Positions 13,824 through 32,785 of a stretch of DNA of 64,000 bases are shown piece by piece. Numbering within the stretch: position 1 is the first letter of the stretch; every line of letters starts with the position of its first letter. The notes beneath the pieces were generated by a model. That model was not told the origin of the DNA. It searched no databases and worked only from the letters and a program-made list of their open reading frames with translations. The position numbers and the translations under genes were made by a program. This stretch comes from Thunnus maccoyii (lineage: Eukaryota > Chordata > Actinopteri > Scombriformes > Scombridae), in NCBI RefSeq assembly GCF_910596095.1, contig NC_056550.1:11220501-11284500 (forward strand), written 5' to 3'.

Positions 13824-16800
13824 ATTTCCCTGGCTTCAGTATAATAAGCTTCAAACATGTCCAAACAGCTCAGAGCAAGAGAATGCAAGGGTTAAAGTCA
13901 CAGGCGTGCACCGTAAAATATTTCACATAATGGTGTGAACTTAAATCAGATGCAAGTGAAGCTTTATATTATAAATTTTATTTTAAAAAGGACTGATGAG
14001 AACTAATTTGTTATTGTTTCATGTCTCTCTGTAAGAATCAAGACCATCTGTCTATGCGTTGTGCTTTTTTAGGACCATAACGTATCACATCAGTGGCCTC
14101 TGCTGTTGCAGCTCAGGGGAATCGATACAGGGTTGTAAGCCAGAGTTGACTAATAATGATAAGTGTTTTTTTTTTTTCTCACGTTGTGTGATCCTCTTCA
14201 GCCAGAACATAGTCTTCCTCAGCCTCAACAGCGGCCTTCACAAGTACATCCTCTCATACACGATGGGCTGCAATGCTGGGAAACGTTGAATGTCCTCATT
14301 GCTTATATATAATCATAAATTTGCTTTCATTTTTCACCCCTGATGTTTGTCTTTAAGCCTTCAGTTGGTTGGATTCTCATCTAACACGTTCGTAATGTCA
14401 CTTTGTTGCTATCCTTTAAAAAAAAAAAAAAAAAGTTATACAGCTGAAATCCAGCATTGTGCAGAGTCCATCACTTCCACCGCGGCTGTTGCCCAGGGAG
14501 GCAGACTGAATCTGGGCATGTCGCTCAAACTCCCCGTTGAGCAGGGGAATAAGCCCTGACCTTTCATCTGGCACCTTGGCTGTCCCATTCACTCGCAGCT
14601 TCCTGCTGCTGCACGCAGGGATTTCTCACTGGCTATTTTTAAAGCTTCCTATTTGTTCTGGTTCTTTCCTGGGATAGAATCGTATTTTGTCTCTTTTTCT
14701 CTCAGAGCCACATCTCTCTGTTGCTCATTTTCTTTTCATCAGATTAGTTTTCTCTACTGATTTAACCATTTCTGTGTCAGACATCCTGCAAATGTTATCT
14801 CGGTCGTGAAAAAGGCTGTTATCTGCTTGATCTCCAGCAGATAGCTTTTCACTTAATCGATTAACACGAGCTTGCTACATCTCTTCTAGCCAGTTCCTTC
14901 TCTTACTTTCATCTCGCTGCTTTTTTTTTTTCTCTCTCCTCGCCTCCTTCTGTATTTCTGTTGAGGCTGGTGTTCCTCTGCATTGCAACAGATCTGCCAA
15001 GAGCTCATGGTGCAACACTTCCTCAAATTGTTAGCACTATTTCCTCAACTTACTGAGACCCAGCATGATTTTATCTACTGACAATAATACCATCCCTTTG
15101 CATTTATGTCATTAAAGCATTGTTAAAAATGATTAGGTTGGTGAAGCCTCACAGGTAGAACATTAAGACGAGTTGTACTTCAGCTTTGCAGTGTGTGTGT
15201 GTGTGGTTTAGCACTCTAAAGGATATGAATCATCATGCTCTCACCCAAAAAAGGAAGTTTGCAGTAATTTCTTGACAGACAAAAAGGCCCAGTGATGCCT
15301 GACACGCAGAGCAGCCTCACTTGCTGCAGTGTTCTTACTATATCATAAAATATAACAGCTCATTTAACGGGGGTCTATATTAACCTTACAGTTTGTAATG
15401 CCCTCGTTAAGTCTCTTTTATATTGCTGATAATAGTGACAGTCTCTGCATTGTGTTGTGATGATGATAGTGGACTAACGGCTGATGGTTAGTAATGTTAG
15501 TTGACTCCAACGAAGACACCCAGGCAGCTCCGATGTCGATTCAATGATGAATATTTATTGCTTTCAAGCACTTCGGGATCTGGGGGATACAAGCCCGGTC
15601 TCAGTAAAACTATTTAATATAAATAAAATCATAATCAAAGGAAACTTACAATACTAATAATGATTTCTGTGATGAAGCTTAATAACCGTTAAATAACAAA
15701 TTACAGGGCCAACGGTCTAACCTTGACCAGGATCAAAGACAACCTACTATATTACAAATTACATAAAAGACACTGTTGATACAGATGAATCAGTTCACAT
15801 AGATAATCGCTCTGATTGTCAATACAGTTATAATTAGTAATAAAGTCTCTCTCAGATCAGCTATACATTAATATTTACAGGTTTCCATTTAATAGTCACA
15901 CACTCACCTGGGGGATACAAGCCCGGTCTGACTTGTTCCCTCGGTAAATATGAAATATAAGATAACAGCATAAAAATATGGAAATAACACAGATATCTAC
16001 ACCTTACAACTATTAAATAAGGATAAAATTACTGACAAAATTATATTCTATATTAAAAGATTTTGCTATTAGACATAGTGACCATTTAAAGCTCATATGA
16101 TGTATTGAATGTAACATGCAAGAGGCATATGTTACACTTAGCAGTATCCAGATACACAATGTACAGGTGTTTTTTATCCACTCTGGTAACTGCTAACTTT
16201 GAATAATCAGCACTGATGTAATGGTGCAAGATAAAAAAAGAAATAGCTACTAGATTTGCTTCGCATGCAAGAGTTGGTGACGCTGGTTTGCATCAAATTA
16301 TATTCAAGCTTTGCATGAAAAAATAGTTTTACTAAAGGACGATTCAAAATGCTTCGGATGGATAGGCGTACAAAACTAAACGCGAGTGGATGCGTTTGCT
16401 GCATTGGCACACAGCTGAAGGATGTACTGATTACAACAGTGCCAGTTTCATTGGAAGTGTTGCAGAATCATTTATTTAAAATAGCCTGTGGAGGGTCAAT
16501 GGGACCAAATAATGTTATGAGTCTCTCAAATGTACAGAAAAGGGCAGAGAAACCGTGTGGAGAAGAGGGACTGATGTAAAGGTCTCTGGCAGACCGAGTG
16601 TTGCCAGAGAGAGAGACGTCTAATGGAGATCAGAGAGGATCAAAGAAGCCATAGATCTGTGACTGGCATCTTCAGCGTACAGATGAAACCAAAAGCTAAA
16701 TGTCACTTAACAAAGGTTGCCAATGCTCAGCCACTTTATTAAAGTAACATCCATGTCCTGTTGTTGTGTATGTATGCTGTGTTCCTAGTAATGGTTGTTC

Positions 16801-18858
16801 AGCATATTAATCGTCAACTTCCACTTCTTGATTTATAAAGCTGGCTGCTACTTTTCTATGATGCGGGTGCGCACAGTTTGTGTGATTATGATACAACTGT
16901 TTATCTCTTGTAAGAATGGAAGCTGTATACTTTGTAGAGCTGTGGCTGAGCAGAGAGCTACATTCAAGGTTTCTAGTTTACCAACGTAACAAAGAAACTA
17001 GGCTACTTGTTGCTCTTGCTTTACCCTTTGCCCCTTTCTTGTTGTTCCTCTCTTGTACTATCAACTCTATGATGAACAGATATAGACACAGCAGCGGTTA
17101 AGAGTTCATGAAGCAGCAGTCATACAAGAAGATGTAAGTCTACATCTTTGTATTCTTCAGCATTTTTTAAACTGTTCAGGCAACAATGACTAAATTAAAT
17201 ATTATCATATTTTTACCTAGTTCTTAAATATTGAATGTGAAATGATAATTTTGGAGATGATTGTTGGTGCTTTCAGAAGATCTTTACAAACTTAAAAACT
17301 CTTTAGAAACTTAAGCTTATTAGAAATAGTTTCTCCATTATTATTATCCCCCAGTGAATGCTGGAATCTCTTGAATAATGCTTATGAAAGACCAGATGTG
17401 ATGCCAGAGATGTATAATTTTCCACAAATGACAAATGATAATTAAATTAATTTCTCAAAAGACAATAAAGACAAATAATTGGCTAAAGATGACGTAATCA
17501 ACAGAGATCCTCCTTCTGACCAATTAGTCAGTTAATCAGCTGAGGGGGGGGGGGGGGCAGTTTTATTGATATTCACTATTTCATTTTACAAAGATGGAAA
17601 ACAGAGTCAGAATATTGCATCGGTTAAATGTAGCACAGCCTAAAAGATCAGGATAACATTTAAACTCTATCACTGTAGTATGATAACCAAAAATCTCGTT
17701 TCCTGTCAGAACATAAGTGTTGTATTGATGTAACATTTAGGTGTCTTCAATGGAACAGTAACACCCCGCCCCCCCCACACACACACACACACACACAACC
17801 CCACTACAGTTCATAAAGCCTTTATTATCCTAAGAGGGACCTTGTCCTCGTTGAGCTCACTGATCAATTATCTTCAGTAACTTCTCAATGACACTAATGA
17901 CTCCTGTCAGGAAAATCCTCTTGATGCACCACCAGTGACACCCCCAAACACTTTCCTCTCCTGTCCCCGAATGCCTCATTAGCCATAATCCCACTTTCTT
18001 TAATCTTACTGATCAGCGGTGTTGCTAAGGAACCGAAGGGCCTAATCTCAAGCCTCAGCTGCTCCCAAGCCCCAATGTGTTTTTAAAACTGTACCACTTA
18101 GTCTACTCAAGCAAACAGATGATCCTCCTGTAGGAGAGGAGTTACATGCAAGACTGTGCAGGTTAAGGTTAGGACACTGAGGTGGAGAAGGTTCAACATA
18201 ACATCCAGTCTTTGTTTGAGTGATCCCATGACCTCTGTGTTGTCTCCCAGCAGGCACTGGGGCTGAACAATGACGGGGCCTTTTTCTGTCAGTTCAGTAT
18301 GTAGCTGGTTAGCCTAAGCCCGCATTGTTTGTGCAGAGTCAACCAGCAAGAATGTGTATCATTATGAAGGTGGTGATGACAATATTGTTAGACTTAATCC
18401 GTTTTACTGAGTGCATGAGCTTTTAATTTGCTGACTCAGCAATGTCATAGGTTGTTAAAAACAGCAATGTTTGCATTTATGCATGGTTGCTACATGCAAA
18501 CATTGCATAACATGAGTTTTCTGCAGACCCGGCCGGTGCACGTTATGGTAAATGTGTTGCTAGTCACTGTTAAAAGTACTGGGTCATGCACACTAAGTAA
18601 TGAGGTGATTTCATTATGAAAAGGACACTCAGCATTCAGCATGTATCAATACAGTATTTATGACCACGCACTAAATTATTCATAAAATGCACTGTAGTTT
18701 TACAACTTTTTGTAACATCTCAACAAGAAATCTGTTCATCTAAATTACTCAGTGTTACTGTTACCCACTCGACAAGCCGGGTATCTTTTTTGAAAGATAC
18801 CAAAACAATCCTTTTTTGATACCTTACTTTTAGGAATATAAACATCTTCAAGATTGCT

Positions 18859-19130
18859 AGAGCTGAACGACTAATCGATTAGCTGATCGACAACTATTTT
18901 GATAATTGGATAATTGCTTTAGTCATTTTTCTACTTCTCTTGTTTGGTTCATGCTTCTCAAAAGTGATGATTTGATGTTTTTCTTTGTCATATATGACAG
19001 TGAATTGAATATCTTCAATGTTTTGGACTGTTAGTCAGACAAAACAAGCAAATTCAAGATGTTACTGTGGCCAAAAAATACATTTTCACTATTTTTTTAA
19101 ACATTTCAAAGATTAAACAATTAATCAACA
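18859..19130 (+). mobile_element. hAT-type MITE, copy 3 (3' end decayed)
   Basis: Starts AGAGCTGAACGACTAATCGA and has the internal AGATTAAACAATTAATCAAC of the family, but the expected right terminus (…ACAGCCCT) is not recognisable. In arhgdia intron 1. Confidence 0.6.
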
Positions 19131-20864
19131 AGTTGTGTGAGGAATTTTTTAAGAGCACTTGGATCGTAGCTCACACTAGTCTGCACTTGAACATGTACAA
19201 AATGAGAAACTCCGAATAAGTCAACAAAAATAGGAATTTGAGGTTTGTTGCCAACTTTCGGTACTGATATTGAAAATTGAGATTTGACACTCATCCCCCA
19301 TACTCTAAATGTCATCCGGCTACGTGCTGTTTGTCTTTTTATGTGTGTATTTGTCAGTAAGCACTGAGCGCAGCAGCACATCTGCCTTGCGATATGTTAC
19401 CCAGCACTCTTCCTCATCAGTGGCAGTTTGGTGCTCTGCAGTCATGGTGCAGCTTTCGGTAGGACAGAGCTCGATGAGCAGAGCAGAGCAGAGTAAAGGA
19501 AGTGAGAAAAACAACCTGTTCTGTGATACTTGAAGAATGATATGACGGCATTGCTGTGTTATCTGTTCCTGTTTTCCTGTGTCTCTCTCTCTGCAACAAG
19601 AAACCTCTCACTCATTCGCTCCAACTAGAAACACTCACTCACAGCTGACAAGCCAGAGCGCACTATAGGCAGAAAAGGAATTTGTGCTTTTATGGGAGGC
19701 ACAGAGGCCCCGATTGGAAAAAACTATGCTGTGTTCTCAGTTCCTGCTTGGCTAATACCCAGCTGTATACAGCAGACACAATAGAGCAGAGAAGAGGGCT
19801 ACACAGAGTGATGAACCAGTTTTTGTGTCGTTGCATTGGGTTTCTGATTGCAGTAGTGTGATTTATTGTGGTTGATAAGATTGTAAACAGTTCTCTTTTT
19901 TTTTACTGAGTGTCCACCTGTGTTCAGCAGGTTTTCTGGAGTGTCATCAGTTGTGATTGGTGGTTTTCTCATGTGTTTGCATTTGTTTGATTTGTTAGCT
20001 CACCTACTTTGATAAGTAGCGAACTTTGACGCCCACATTAGCACTGGTTTGCAGCGATAAACTAAACCGACAGGTAATGAATATGAAAGGTTTGCTTGTG
20101 GTATATTTTAGTTTAATTAGAGTTAAATGGAGAAGCAGCATGTGTGTCATCTTGACATGTATGGTCATTTATAATCTTCCTCTTTCATTTTAGGGTAGTT
20201 GGTTCTTCTGCACACAGATCTGACCACATCATCCACATTTCAGCATTGTTTTGTTTCTGTAAAGGCCTTTTAACACAAATTGTTCGAGGGTAATGTTTTC
20301 TTTTTCATAATGCGAAATAATCGTCAGTTTGAGAGTGCGGCTTCTTGCTTACTTGAACTCTTTGAAATACAGGAAGTAGGGTTCTTTCAAAATGCGAATG
20401 TCGAAAACATCTAGGACGAGAGGTTTGCGGGCGTAGCTGCCTGTTTAAATGAGAGGAATGGTTTGTCAGTGGCAAAAAAATTAAATGGTTAAAGTAAACG
20501 TGACCCCACAGACACTGCATTTCGCCTCACTAAGTAGTATCAGAACTCCTACGCAAACATTCATGGCTGCGCTGATTTTTGCCTTCATCAGCAAAGTAGA
20601 TTAAAAACTATATATATCGACTGTAAGCACATACTAGATTAACTGAGCTGCTATGAAGACAACTCAAACACTATTTGACCAGTGTGTGTTATGAGAGTGC
20701 CCAGCTGTCTCTTGGCTGTTGCAGGTGTTGATGAGCTTTGTACAGGCTTTGCCCAGCATATGTGCAACAGATGTTATTAATAGATACCTCCTTTTTGTCC
20801 ACAGTGTGTTACGAGCAATTGTTGAGTTTTTTTGCAGCGTCCTCCAAGCACCTCTTTGTTGTTT

Positions 20865-20895
<31 letters not shown>

Positions 20896-21749
20896 CGAAG
20901 ATGATCTCCTCATTGTTCTCTTCCCTGCTCAAAATCAGCGCCCTCTTCCTCTAATCAGAAGTGACTGGTGTTACTGCTGCTTTTCTGCTCTGTCCCACCG
21001 CTGAGGTCTGTGAAGAGAAGAGATAAGTGAGGGAGAAGGCTGGAGCTCAGATAATCATCTTTTAGACCACCCGGACTCTCTGCATGTTACCTCTGTGGCC
21101 TCAGAGAAACTGGCTCCCTAGCCAAAGTAGACGTCATGTGTCCTGGCACTTATCTGTGCTAGTTTATAATGTTTGCGTGCCCACATGGATAAGCACACAC
21201 TTGGGTTAAGGTGTTTTTAAAAAGGGAGAAAAGCATAATAAAACCGCCTTGTCTTTTGCCAAAAAATAATAATCCACATAAACTTTGTTGCAAACAGTTT
21301 ATTTCACCAGGCACTGTTTTGTTTTCAAGTACGCTCGCCAACTGTCACAATATGGTCTGTGAATTGTTATTTTGTTTCACATTTTCGCAAAACAAATAAC
21401 ATTATTCTTCACTCCAGTGTAGAGCTATACAATATCTCCAAACTTGAGGAAATCACACTGAAAATATCAGGATATTAGATGGCAAATAAACAGTGAGAGG
21501 AAATCCGTGTTTCTACATGAACTCTCCCCCAGACTTCCACAGTCTCAGGTCAAAGTTCACTACGGTTTCCCCTTGAATATGTAATCCGTAATAATCATCC
21601 AGCGGCTGGATGTCTAATAATCAAGCGCTGGAGTAAAAAGGGAAATGGTCTTCCGTCTGGCCTCCCGCCATCAGTCTTTATTAGTTTATTTTTTCCTGTC
21701 ATCTAACACGTCTCCTCTCTTGTCGCTCCTTCGCTGTGATTAGCACACC

Positions 21750-24261
21750 ATGGCAGAGCAGGAACCTACACCAGAGCAGCTGGCAGCGATTGCCGCAGCG
21801 AACGAAGAGAGCGACAATCCGGTCAACTACAAACCTCCTGCCCAGAAGAGCTTACAGGAGATCCAGGAGCTGGACAAAGACGACGAGAGCCTGCGCAAGT
21901 ACAAGGAGGCGCTACTGGGGAAAGCTGCTGCTGTTGTGCCTGCAGGTAAGTGATCCCTGAAGTGTAACTCTCATCATCTAACAGAACAACTGTGAACATC
22001 ATTATAACAACACTCAGAATGAGATTTATACATTTTGATTCGTGTGTGTGAGTGTCCAGAACATCCTTGGCGAAAGCCGGTTAAGCTGCTGTTCTGTGTG
22101 TTTCCTCTACCAGTAGTGCTGGGTGTCAAACCTCAGTTATTTGTTGTGAAAACAGTCCAGTTGACGTAGTCAGAGTAAAACTGTTCAGCAGCAGAGTTGA
22201 CATCATAACAGATTCGTCTTTACTTGATCACATGTCTGATTTAAGTCAGATTTTTGTTGATATTATAATTAAATTTTAATTAGGCAAGCAGTTGGCAGAC
22301 TTGTCAGACATCTGTTTGCAGATAACAGATGGATTTGAGTAGTACGACCTTTGTAATAATACTCTCAGCAAAGTAACACGTTGAAAAAAGTACCGTTTTG
22401 ATATCTTATATATTGGTTCTGATATATAAAGTCCTGAACAGAAAGTTGCTTTTGCCATAAATCATTTTACTGGATGATGTGATATACTTGACGGTTCTAT
22501 TATCCAACCACTTTAATATAATTATTTAATATAATATATAAAATAATATCTAGAAGAATTATAGAATTTGAATCGGTAAACATAGAAGCGGATCCTGACA
22601 CCCACATTGAGGTATTTCAGAGCCGGGAAAGAGGTCTGACCACTACCTGGAGTTGATCTCAGCTGCGCTATTAATAACCATGTAAGTCTACGAGCTTCAC
22701 ATGGAGCTCTGTAGACTGTTTTGTTAGTTGTCAGGCTGTTTCTAAGTTGCTAATGTAACACTCTCAGTTAAACACGGCAGAAGAGGAAGTTTCAAATAGT
22801 TTTATTCAGACAGAAAGAAAAGACCAGGGCAAAGAGGAGGACACAACCAGAGCGATATCTGTAACGGGGTTACATCCTGCTGCTGATAGTAACCATTGTT
22901 AAAATGTCATTTTTATCATTCTGAAGTGTCTTATTGTTACAATTAAAACTTAAATGTATAATGAAGTTTGCAGTTACACAATGTGTATCTTAAAAACCAT
23001 CTTTAATTACATAAATAAATAGAATCACTTATCAAACTACCTGCTAATCAAATAAGTTCTGTGACTGACCATAAAATCTGATTATCTCATCGGTAAACTG
23101 CTATAAATTGATTATCTTGTTGTCATAATTCTCTGTCTTAGATCCCGCTGCCCCCAACATCCAGGTGACACGAATGACTCTGGTATGTGAGACGGCGCCA
23201 AACCCTCTGATCCTTGACCTGCAGGGTGAGTAGAGCAGACATGGCAGACTGGTCCGTGCAAGGCTGCAATCTGGACAAAACTCAACAGCAGATTTTGAAA
23301 GCCCACATAGAGCAGGCATATTTTGGCTCATAGGAACATTAATTATGAACAGTAATTACTCCCATCTTTGTTTGCAAATACAGACCAAATGTCCTGCTGG
23401 GTCATTAGTCGGGTAATTAGTAATGACATGATTCCCTTGTAAATGGGTTAATGAGCCATTTCCTGATGGCACTCGTGCCCTCCCTTGGTGGTCATCCTGA
23501 TCTACAGCTGTGCTCTCTTGAAGCAGTGTGCCACCTGGTGGTCAGTATGTTTACTACACGGTGCTGAAAATCTAAATACAAGCTTCACTCCGCTCTTGAG
23601 AACCATGACATCCTGATTAGTTTATTAATCCTGAGTGTATTTGTGTAAGACTGGGTCAAATGTTTGGATGTTATTTTTATACTTTGTTGCTTTTTCCTCC
23701 ACCAGGAGATCTGGATGCCTTCAAGAAGAACCCATTTGTGCTGAAGGAGGGAGTCGAGTACAGGATAAAGATCAACTTCAAGGTGAGAGTCTGGTGTTTG
23801 TCTGGGCTGTTGGCAGGGAGATGTTACTGCAGCTGCACTGAGCAATCTTTGTCATGAGAGTTCAGCGGGATGATGCATGTTGTCTTTTGCAGGTCAACAA
23901 GGATATTGTGTCAGGTCTGAAGTACATCCAGCAAACATTCAGGAAAGGAGTAAAGGGTAAGAGAACATATTTAACATCTGGTCTTCCAGTAATTCTGCTG
24001 GCGCAAAACACATTCTTACAGCCTCTTTTTTTCCCCTCCCACTCACTCTGATGTCTAGTTGACAAATCAGACTACATGGTCGGCAGCTACGGGCCCAGAC
24101 CGGATGAGGAGTACGAGTTCCTCACCACCATGGAGGAGGCGCCCAAAGGGATGCTGGCCCGCGGCACCTACAACATCAAATCCAAGTTCACCGACGACGA
24201 CAAACACGATCACCTCTCCTGGGAGTGGAGCCTCACTATCAAGAAAGACTGGAAAGACTGA
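21750..24261 (+). CDS. arhgdia: Rho GDP-dissociation inhibitor 1 (ARHGDIA)
   Basis: Coding exons 21750-21945, 23142-23225, 23706-23782, 23893-23956 and 24059-24261 join to 207 residues (human 204). The N-terminal regulatory arm starts [20 protein letters not shown] and includes [20 protein letters not shown], which contacts the Rho switch regions. The immunoglobulin-like beta-sandwich that buries the geranylgeranyl tail follows: [20 protein letters not shown], then [38 protein letters not shown] and the terminal [15 protein letters not shown]. The protein extracts prenylated RhoA, Rac1 and Cdc42 from membranes and holds them GDP-bound in the cytosol. The acceptor TGATTAG at 21743 directly precedes CACACC-ATG. 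The insert between the two domains (about residues 60-75) differs most from human. Family paralogues (arhgdib/g) are less similar in the N-terminal arm. Confidence 0.95.
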
Positions 24262-24329
24262 TTTCCCCCTCGCCATCCTCCATCATTATCTCTCTCTGCT
24301 TTGTCCCTCTTTTTTTCTTTTTCTTGCTG

Positions 24330-24360
<31 letters not shown>

Positions 24361-25800
24361 GGATCCGATTCTGGATTATGTGTTGATTTAAGCTTTTGCT
24401 CTCTCCGTCCATCGACGCCCCTTCCCCACGCTCTTATAGTTTCCTTTTATAATTCCCATCACTTTACCATTCCTCCCCATCTTAACGCTTCATTTGTTTG
24501 CACCCGCCCTTTCTGTTAAGTATTAAATCATTAGAAGTGGAGAAAGCAAACAATGTGCACAATCCAGATTTTGTGGTAAGAATTTGTTTATAAAGTAAAA
24601 AAACAAGAAAATATATATTAAAAAAAAACAACAACAACAAAAAAAAACATCACTGCTCTTGGAAAAGTGATGAAATATGTGATTCCCTCTGCTCTTTAGC
24701 GCTTTCTTTTCTCACCTCTTTTCACTCTTCTTTATTATTCATCGATTGTTTTGTACGACTACCATGATCTGCCTTGGAAAGGGTTGTATAGGAAGCAGTA
24801 GTGCTGTATGTACGGGGGCCACTGTACGGTCATTGAGCAATCTTTGCTGGACACAACTCTCAGACACAGCCCTCCTAAAGCCTTTGAGCAGATTATTTGT
24901 ACCAGGGTCTTGGTAAATTATTTGGAATTTAGGCCAGATCTTTTTTTTTTTCAAATCGTTTATCGCCCTACAGAGTCTGCTGAGAGAACCGAGGGTTAAA
25001 CAAAATTACCTCTGACCCCTTGTGACCCCTTGCTCTAGGTGCAGCTGTTCCTCTCCTGATCAGGGTATTTTGGCAGTTTTTTTTGTTTTTTTTTAGCAGC
25101 CATGTGGCCTTAACAAAAAACCTTATAGTTGGAGGAAGAAATAGACAAACCTAGTTGAGCCATTTGCCTTCATATTATATTTGCCAGACCATCATGTGAG
25201 CCTGTTTTTAACTACTTGTAACACATCAATAGAGAATCAGGAATAAGGACTTAAAACACCTTTTATTTCAGGTTGATGATTTGTAAAAGCACTTGTCTGA
25301 TGATGTTAAATTCACTTTTTTTTTCTTTTTTTTTTTAGATCATTCACAACAACACTTAGGGTTTTGTATCATCTGATGTTACCATAGTTCCTTCCTGAAT
25401 TGAAATCAAGGGCTGTTAAAACCGCTCACCTCGTATTACTCAAGTTTAGGATTACCGTTGCTGACTGTGCCTCCGGTCTCTTACAACTACATGCTGCTCC
25501 CGCTGACTCGGCAGCGCTCTGCGCTCGCCGTCAGCGAGGTGAAAATGTTGTCTGTAATTGACTTCTGAACCAGTGTAGAGACATCAGTCCCCAACCAGAC
25601 ACCGACGGTTAACACATCCTGCCATATTTTTTTTGTACACTCCATAAAATGTGAATGAAGCCTCCAGAGCTTCATTCAGCTCGCACATGTCATGGACTGA
25701 TGTTTCCTCTATAGGTTGGGTTTGACTCAATGTGTGCTACTTGTATTACCCTCAGTTTACTGATCTCCTGTGTTCACATTAAAGTGTTCAGACTGGGCCT
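24262..25800 (+). other. arhgdia 3' UTR
   Basis: About 1.5 kb with no coding sequence follows the stop codon. It is T-rich, with a ~29-base poly-T near 24332-24360. ATTAAA at 25778-25783 is a plausible polyadenylation signal, which would give a 3' UTR in line with the long 3' UTR of mammalian ARHGDIA. Confidence 0.5.
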
Positions 25801-26781
25801 GCATGTGTGCGTGTGGTGTTTGTTTTTTATTCAGAGTTTTCTGCTTCCACCCGTTCAAGGTTTTGAATTGTTGCCTCCCTGAGCACCAAAAAAAGAACAT
25901 GGTCAATATGTTTCTTATTTTAATTAACAGAAAACTTCAACAACTTTGACAATGTGATAGCACAGTGTAGAACAGAGTATATTGTCATAGAAATCCCTGC
26001 GGCACAGATGCAGCTCATTAAGCCCTCTGTAGCTTGTAATGCATGCTGGGAAAAAAAACAAAACAAAAAAAACACCACAGAGGTGTCTCCGTCTCCTTCG
26101 CCAGATCTAATAAACAAAACCCCATCTAACACTTATGCACAATACACTTTGGCAGCCGTCTTGAAGGATTTGCACCATCCAACAAATTGAAAATACACAC
26201 ACACGCACACACACACAGAGTCTACAAATCATTTCTTTCTGTTGCTTTTTTAAAGTACCTCAAGCTGGTCAAAAAAGCTTGTACGATTTAGTTTCTACCT
26301 GCTTTTAAAAACCAAATTAGCACATTGTGTTTAATAGATACATGCTTCAAATGCCATTCGGTAATAAGTTCCAGAGTGCAAGAGCGTTGTTTCTTTTCAT
26401 TTTATATTAATTACTTAGTTTAATCAGTTTTCTATAAATTAAAAAAATGGCAATAGTAGTAAATCCTTCTTCATCAGAACATCTCAATAACAAACACATA
26501 CTAGATTGTCCAAAGACAGAAACAAAACCTTTCGTTCTTAGTATTTGTCAGAAAAAGGCATCTCGTTCACTCACACTTATTTACCACGTCAACAATCTTT
26601 CAGCCCTGTAGTGAAATATAACATTTGGCAGCTTCAAATGAATCACCCGACTGCATTAAGTCACGAGTGACTAATCGTTAAACAAGAAGAACTGAGAGGT
26701 AAATTAAGATAAAAGAGTCAGCGTCCTGTGTAATGACTGTTTTCAGTGCATGTAGTATCAGTAGCTGTCATAATGAGCGGC
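25801..26781. other. Convergent 3' region of arhgdia and cdr2l
   Basis: No gene is seen. This is the probable cdr2l 3' UTR (minus strand). TTTATT at 25826-25831 (AATAAA on the minus strand) is one candidate polyadenylation signal for cdr2l. A (CA)n tract lies near 26193-26217. Confidence 0.4.
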
Positions 26782-32021
<5,240 letters not shown>

Positions 32022-32250
32022 CCTGCCTGCTCGGAGCATCGATGCTGCTGAACTTCACCGGCGATGTTATCTGCTAATTCACCGATGGCTCGCCCGGAAG
32101 TGACAACAAACAACAACGGCTCTGCCTCTCCAAGTGTGTAACCCTTTGAGGCAAATTAAAGAGGAAATCTCGGCTGCGCACCTGTCCGCCTGAAGCATTT
32201 ACAGATATGAACTAAAACCACGTCCGAGCGTGTGGACCTGCAGACCTGCT
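32022..32250 (-). promoter_or_regulatory. Probable cdr2l promoter region
   Basis: DNA just upstream of the cdr2l start codon (minus strand) is locally CpG-bearing and ends in the start context. No TATA box is evident. Assigned by position. Confidence 0.35.
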
Positions 32251-32472
32251 GTTGTGGAGGTACACAGGCTGGACATGGGCTGTGTGACAACGCCACAGTG
32301 TTTCTTCGGTTTGTCTCATCAGTCTTTGATGTGCAGCAGGGCCTCGATGCTGCTGCTGCTGCTGCTGCTGTTGCGTTCAAGTGCTGTCAGAGGAAAAGCG
32401 ACTTGCACGTGATGGACCGTACAAAAGATGTTGGGTGGGGAATTGAAACGTGTGTGTCTGTGTTATCATGTC

Positions 32473-32785
32473 TAGGGCTGCAACTGACGATTATTTTCTC
32501 GATTAATCAATTAGTTGTTTGATCTATAAAATGTCAGAAAATGGTGAAAAAATGTCAATCACCGGCCGGTCCAAGATGCAACGTACAATGTCTTGTTTTG
32601 TCCCATCCAACGGTAAACAAACCAAATATATTCCGTTTACTCTCATGGAGGATTAAAGAAACCAGAAAATATTCACATTTCAGAAGCTGGAACAAGATTA
32701 TTTGGGCGTATTTTCTAAAAAAAAAAAAAATTCAAATTTTCTGTCAATTGACTAATTGATTGATGGACTAATTGTTACAGCCCTA
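32473..32785 (+). mobile_element. hAT-type MITE, copy 4, intact ends and 8-base target duplication
   Basis: The element starts TAGGGCTGCAACTGACGATT and ends ACTAATTGTTACAGCCCTA, an imperfect terminal inverted pair. It is flanked by exact 8-base direct repeats ATCATGTC at 32465-32472 and 32786-32793. An 8-base duplication is the hallmark of hAT transposition. Length 313 bases, no coding capacity. The preserved duplication suggests a fairly recent insertion. Confidence 0.88.

Larger units (their letters stand above)
12757..21743 (+). other. arhgdia intron 1
   Basis: About 9 kb without a supportable coding exon. It holds the 28-base tandem duplication near 13.8 kb, a twice-repeated 22-mer at 15580 and 15908, homopolymers (poly-A near 14420 and 20867, poly-G near 17545, (CA)n near 17778) and a hAT-type MITE near 18.9 kb. 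The open frames here resemble no protein I recognise. Confidence 0.5.

Noticed and set aside
15530-15950. Possible LTR pair from the repeated 22-mer
   Set aside because: Only 22 bases are repeated; the flanks differ and no terminal dinucleotides, primer-binding site or coding parts are visible.
16349-16579. 76-codon frame in arhgdia intron 1
   Set aside because: Neighbouring sequence hints at old repeat material, but I could not assign a family or a protein.
32360-32376. CTG trinucleotide run near the cdr2l promoter
   Set aside because: Only about six units, an ordinary short microsatellite.
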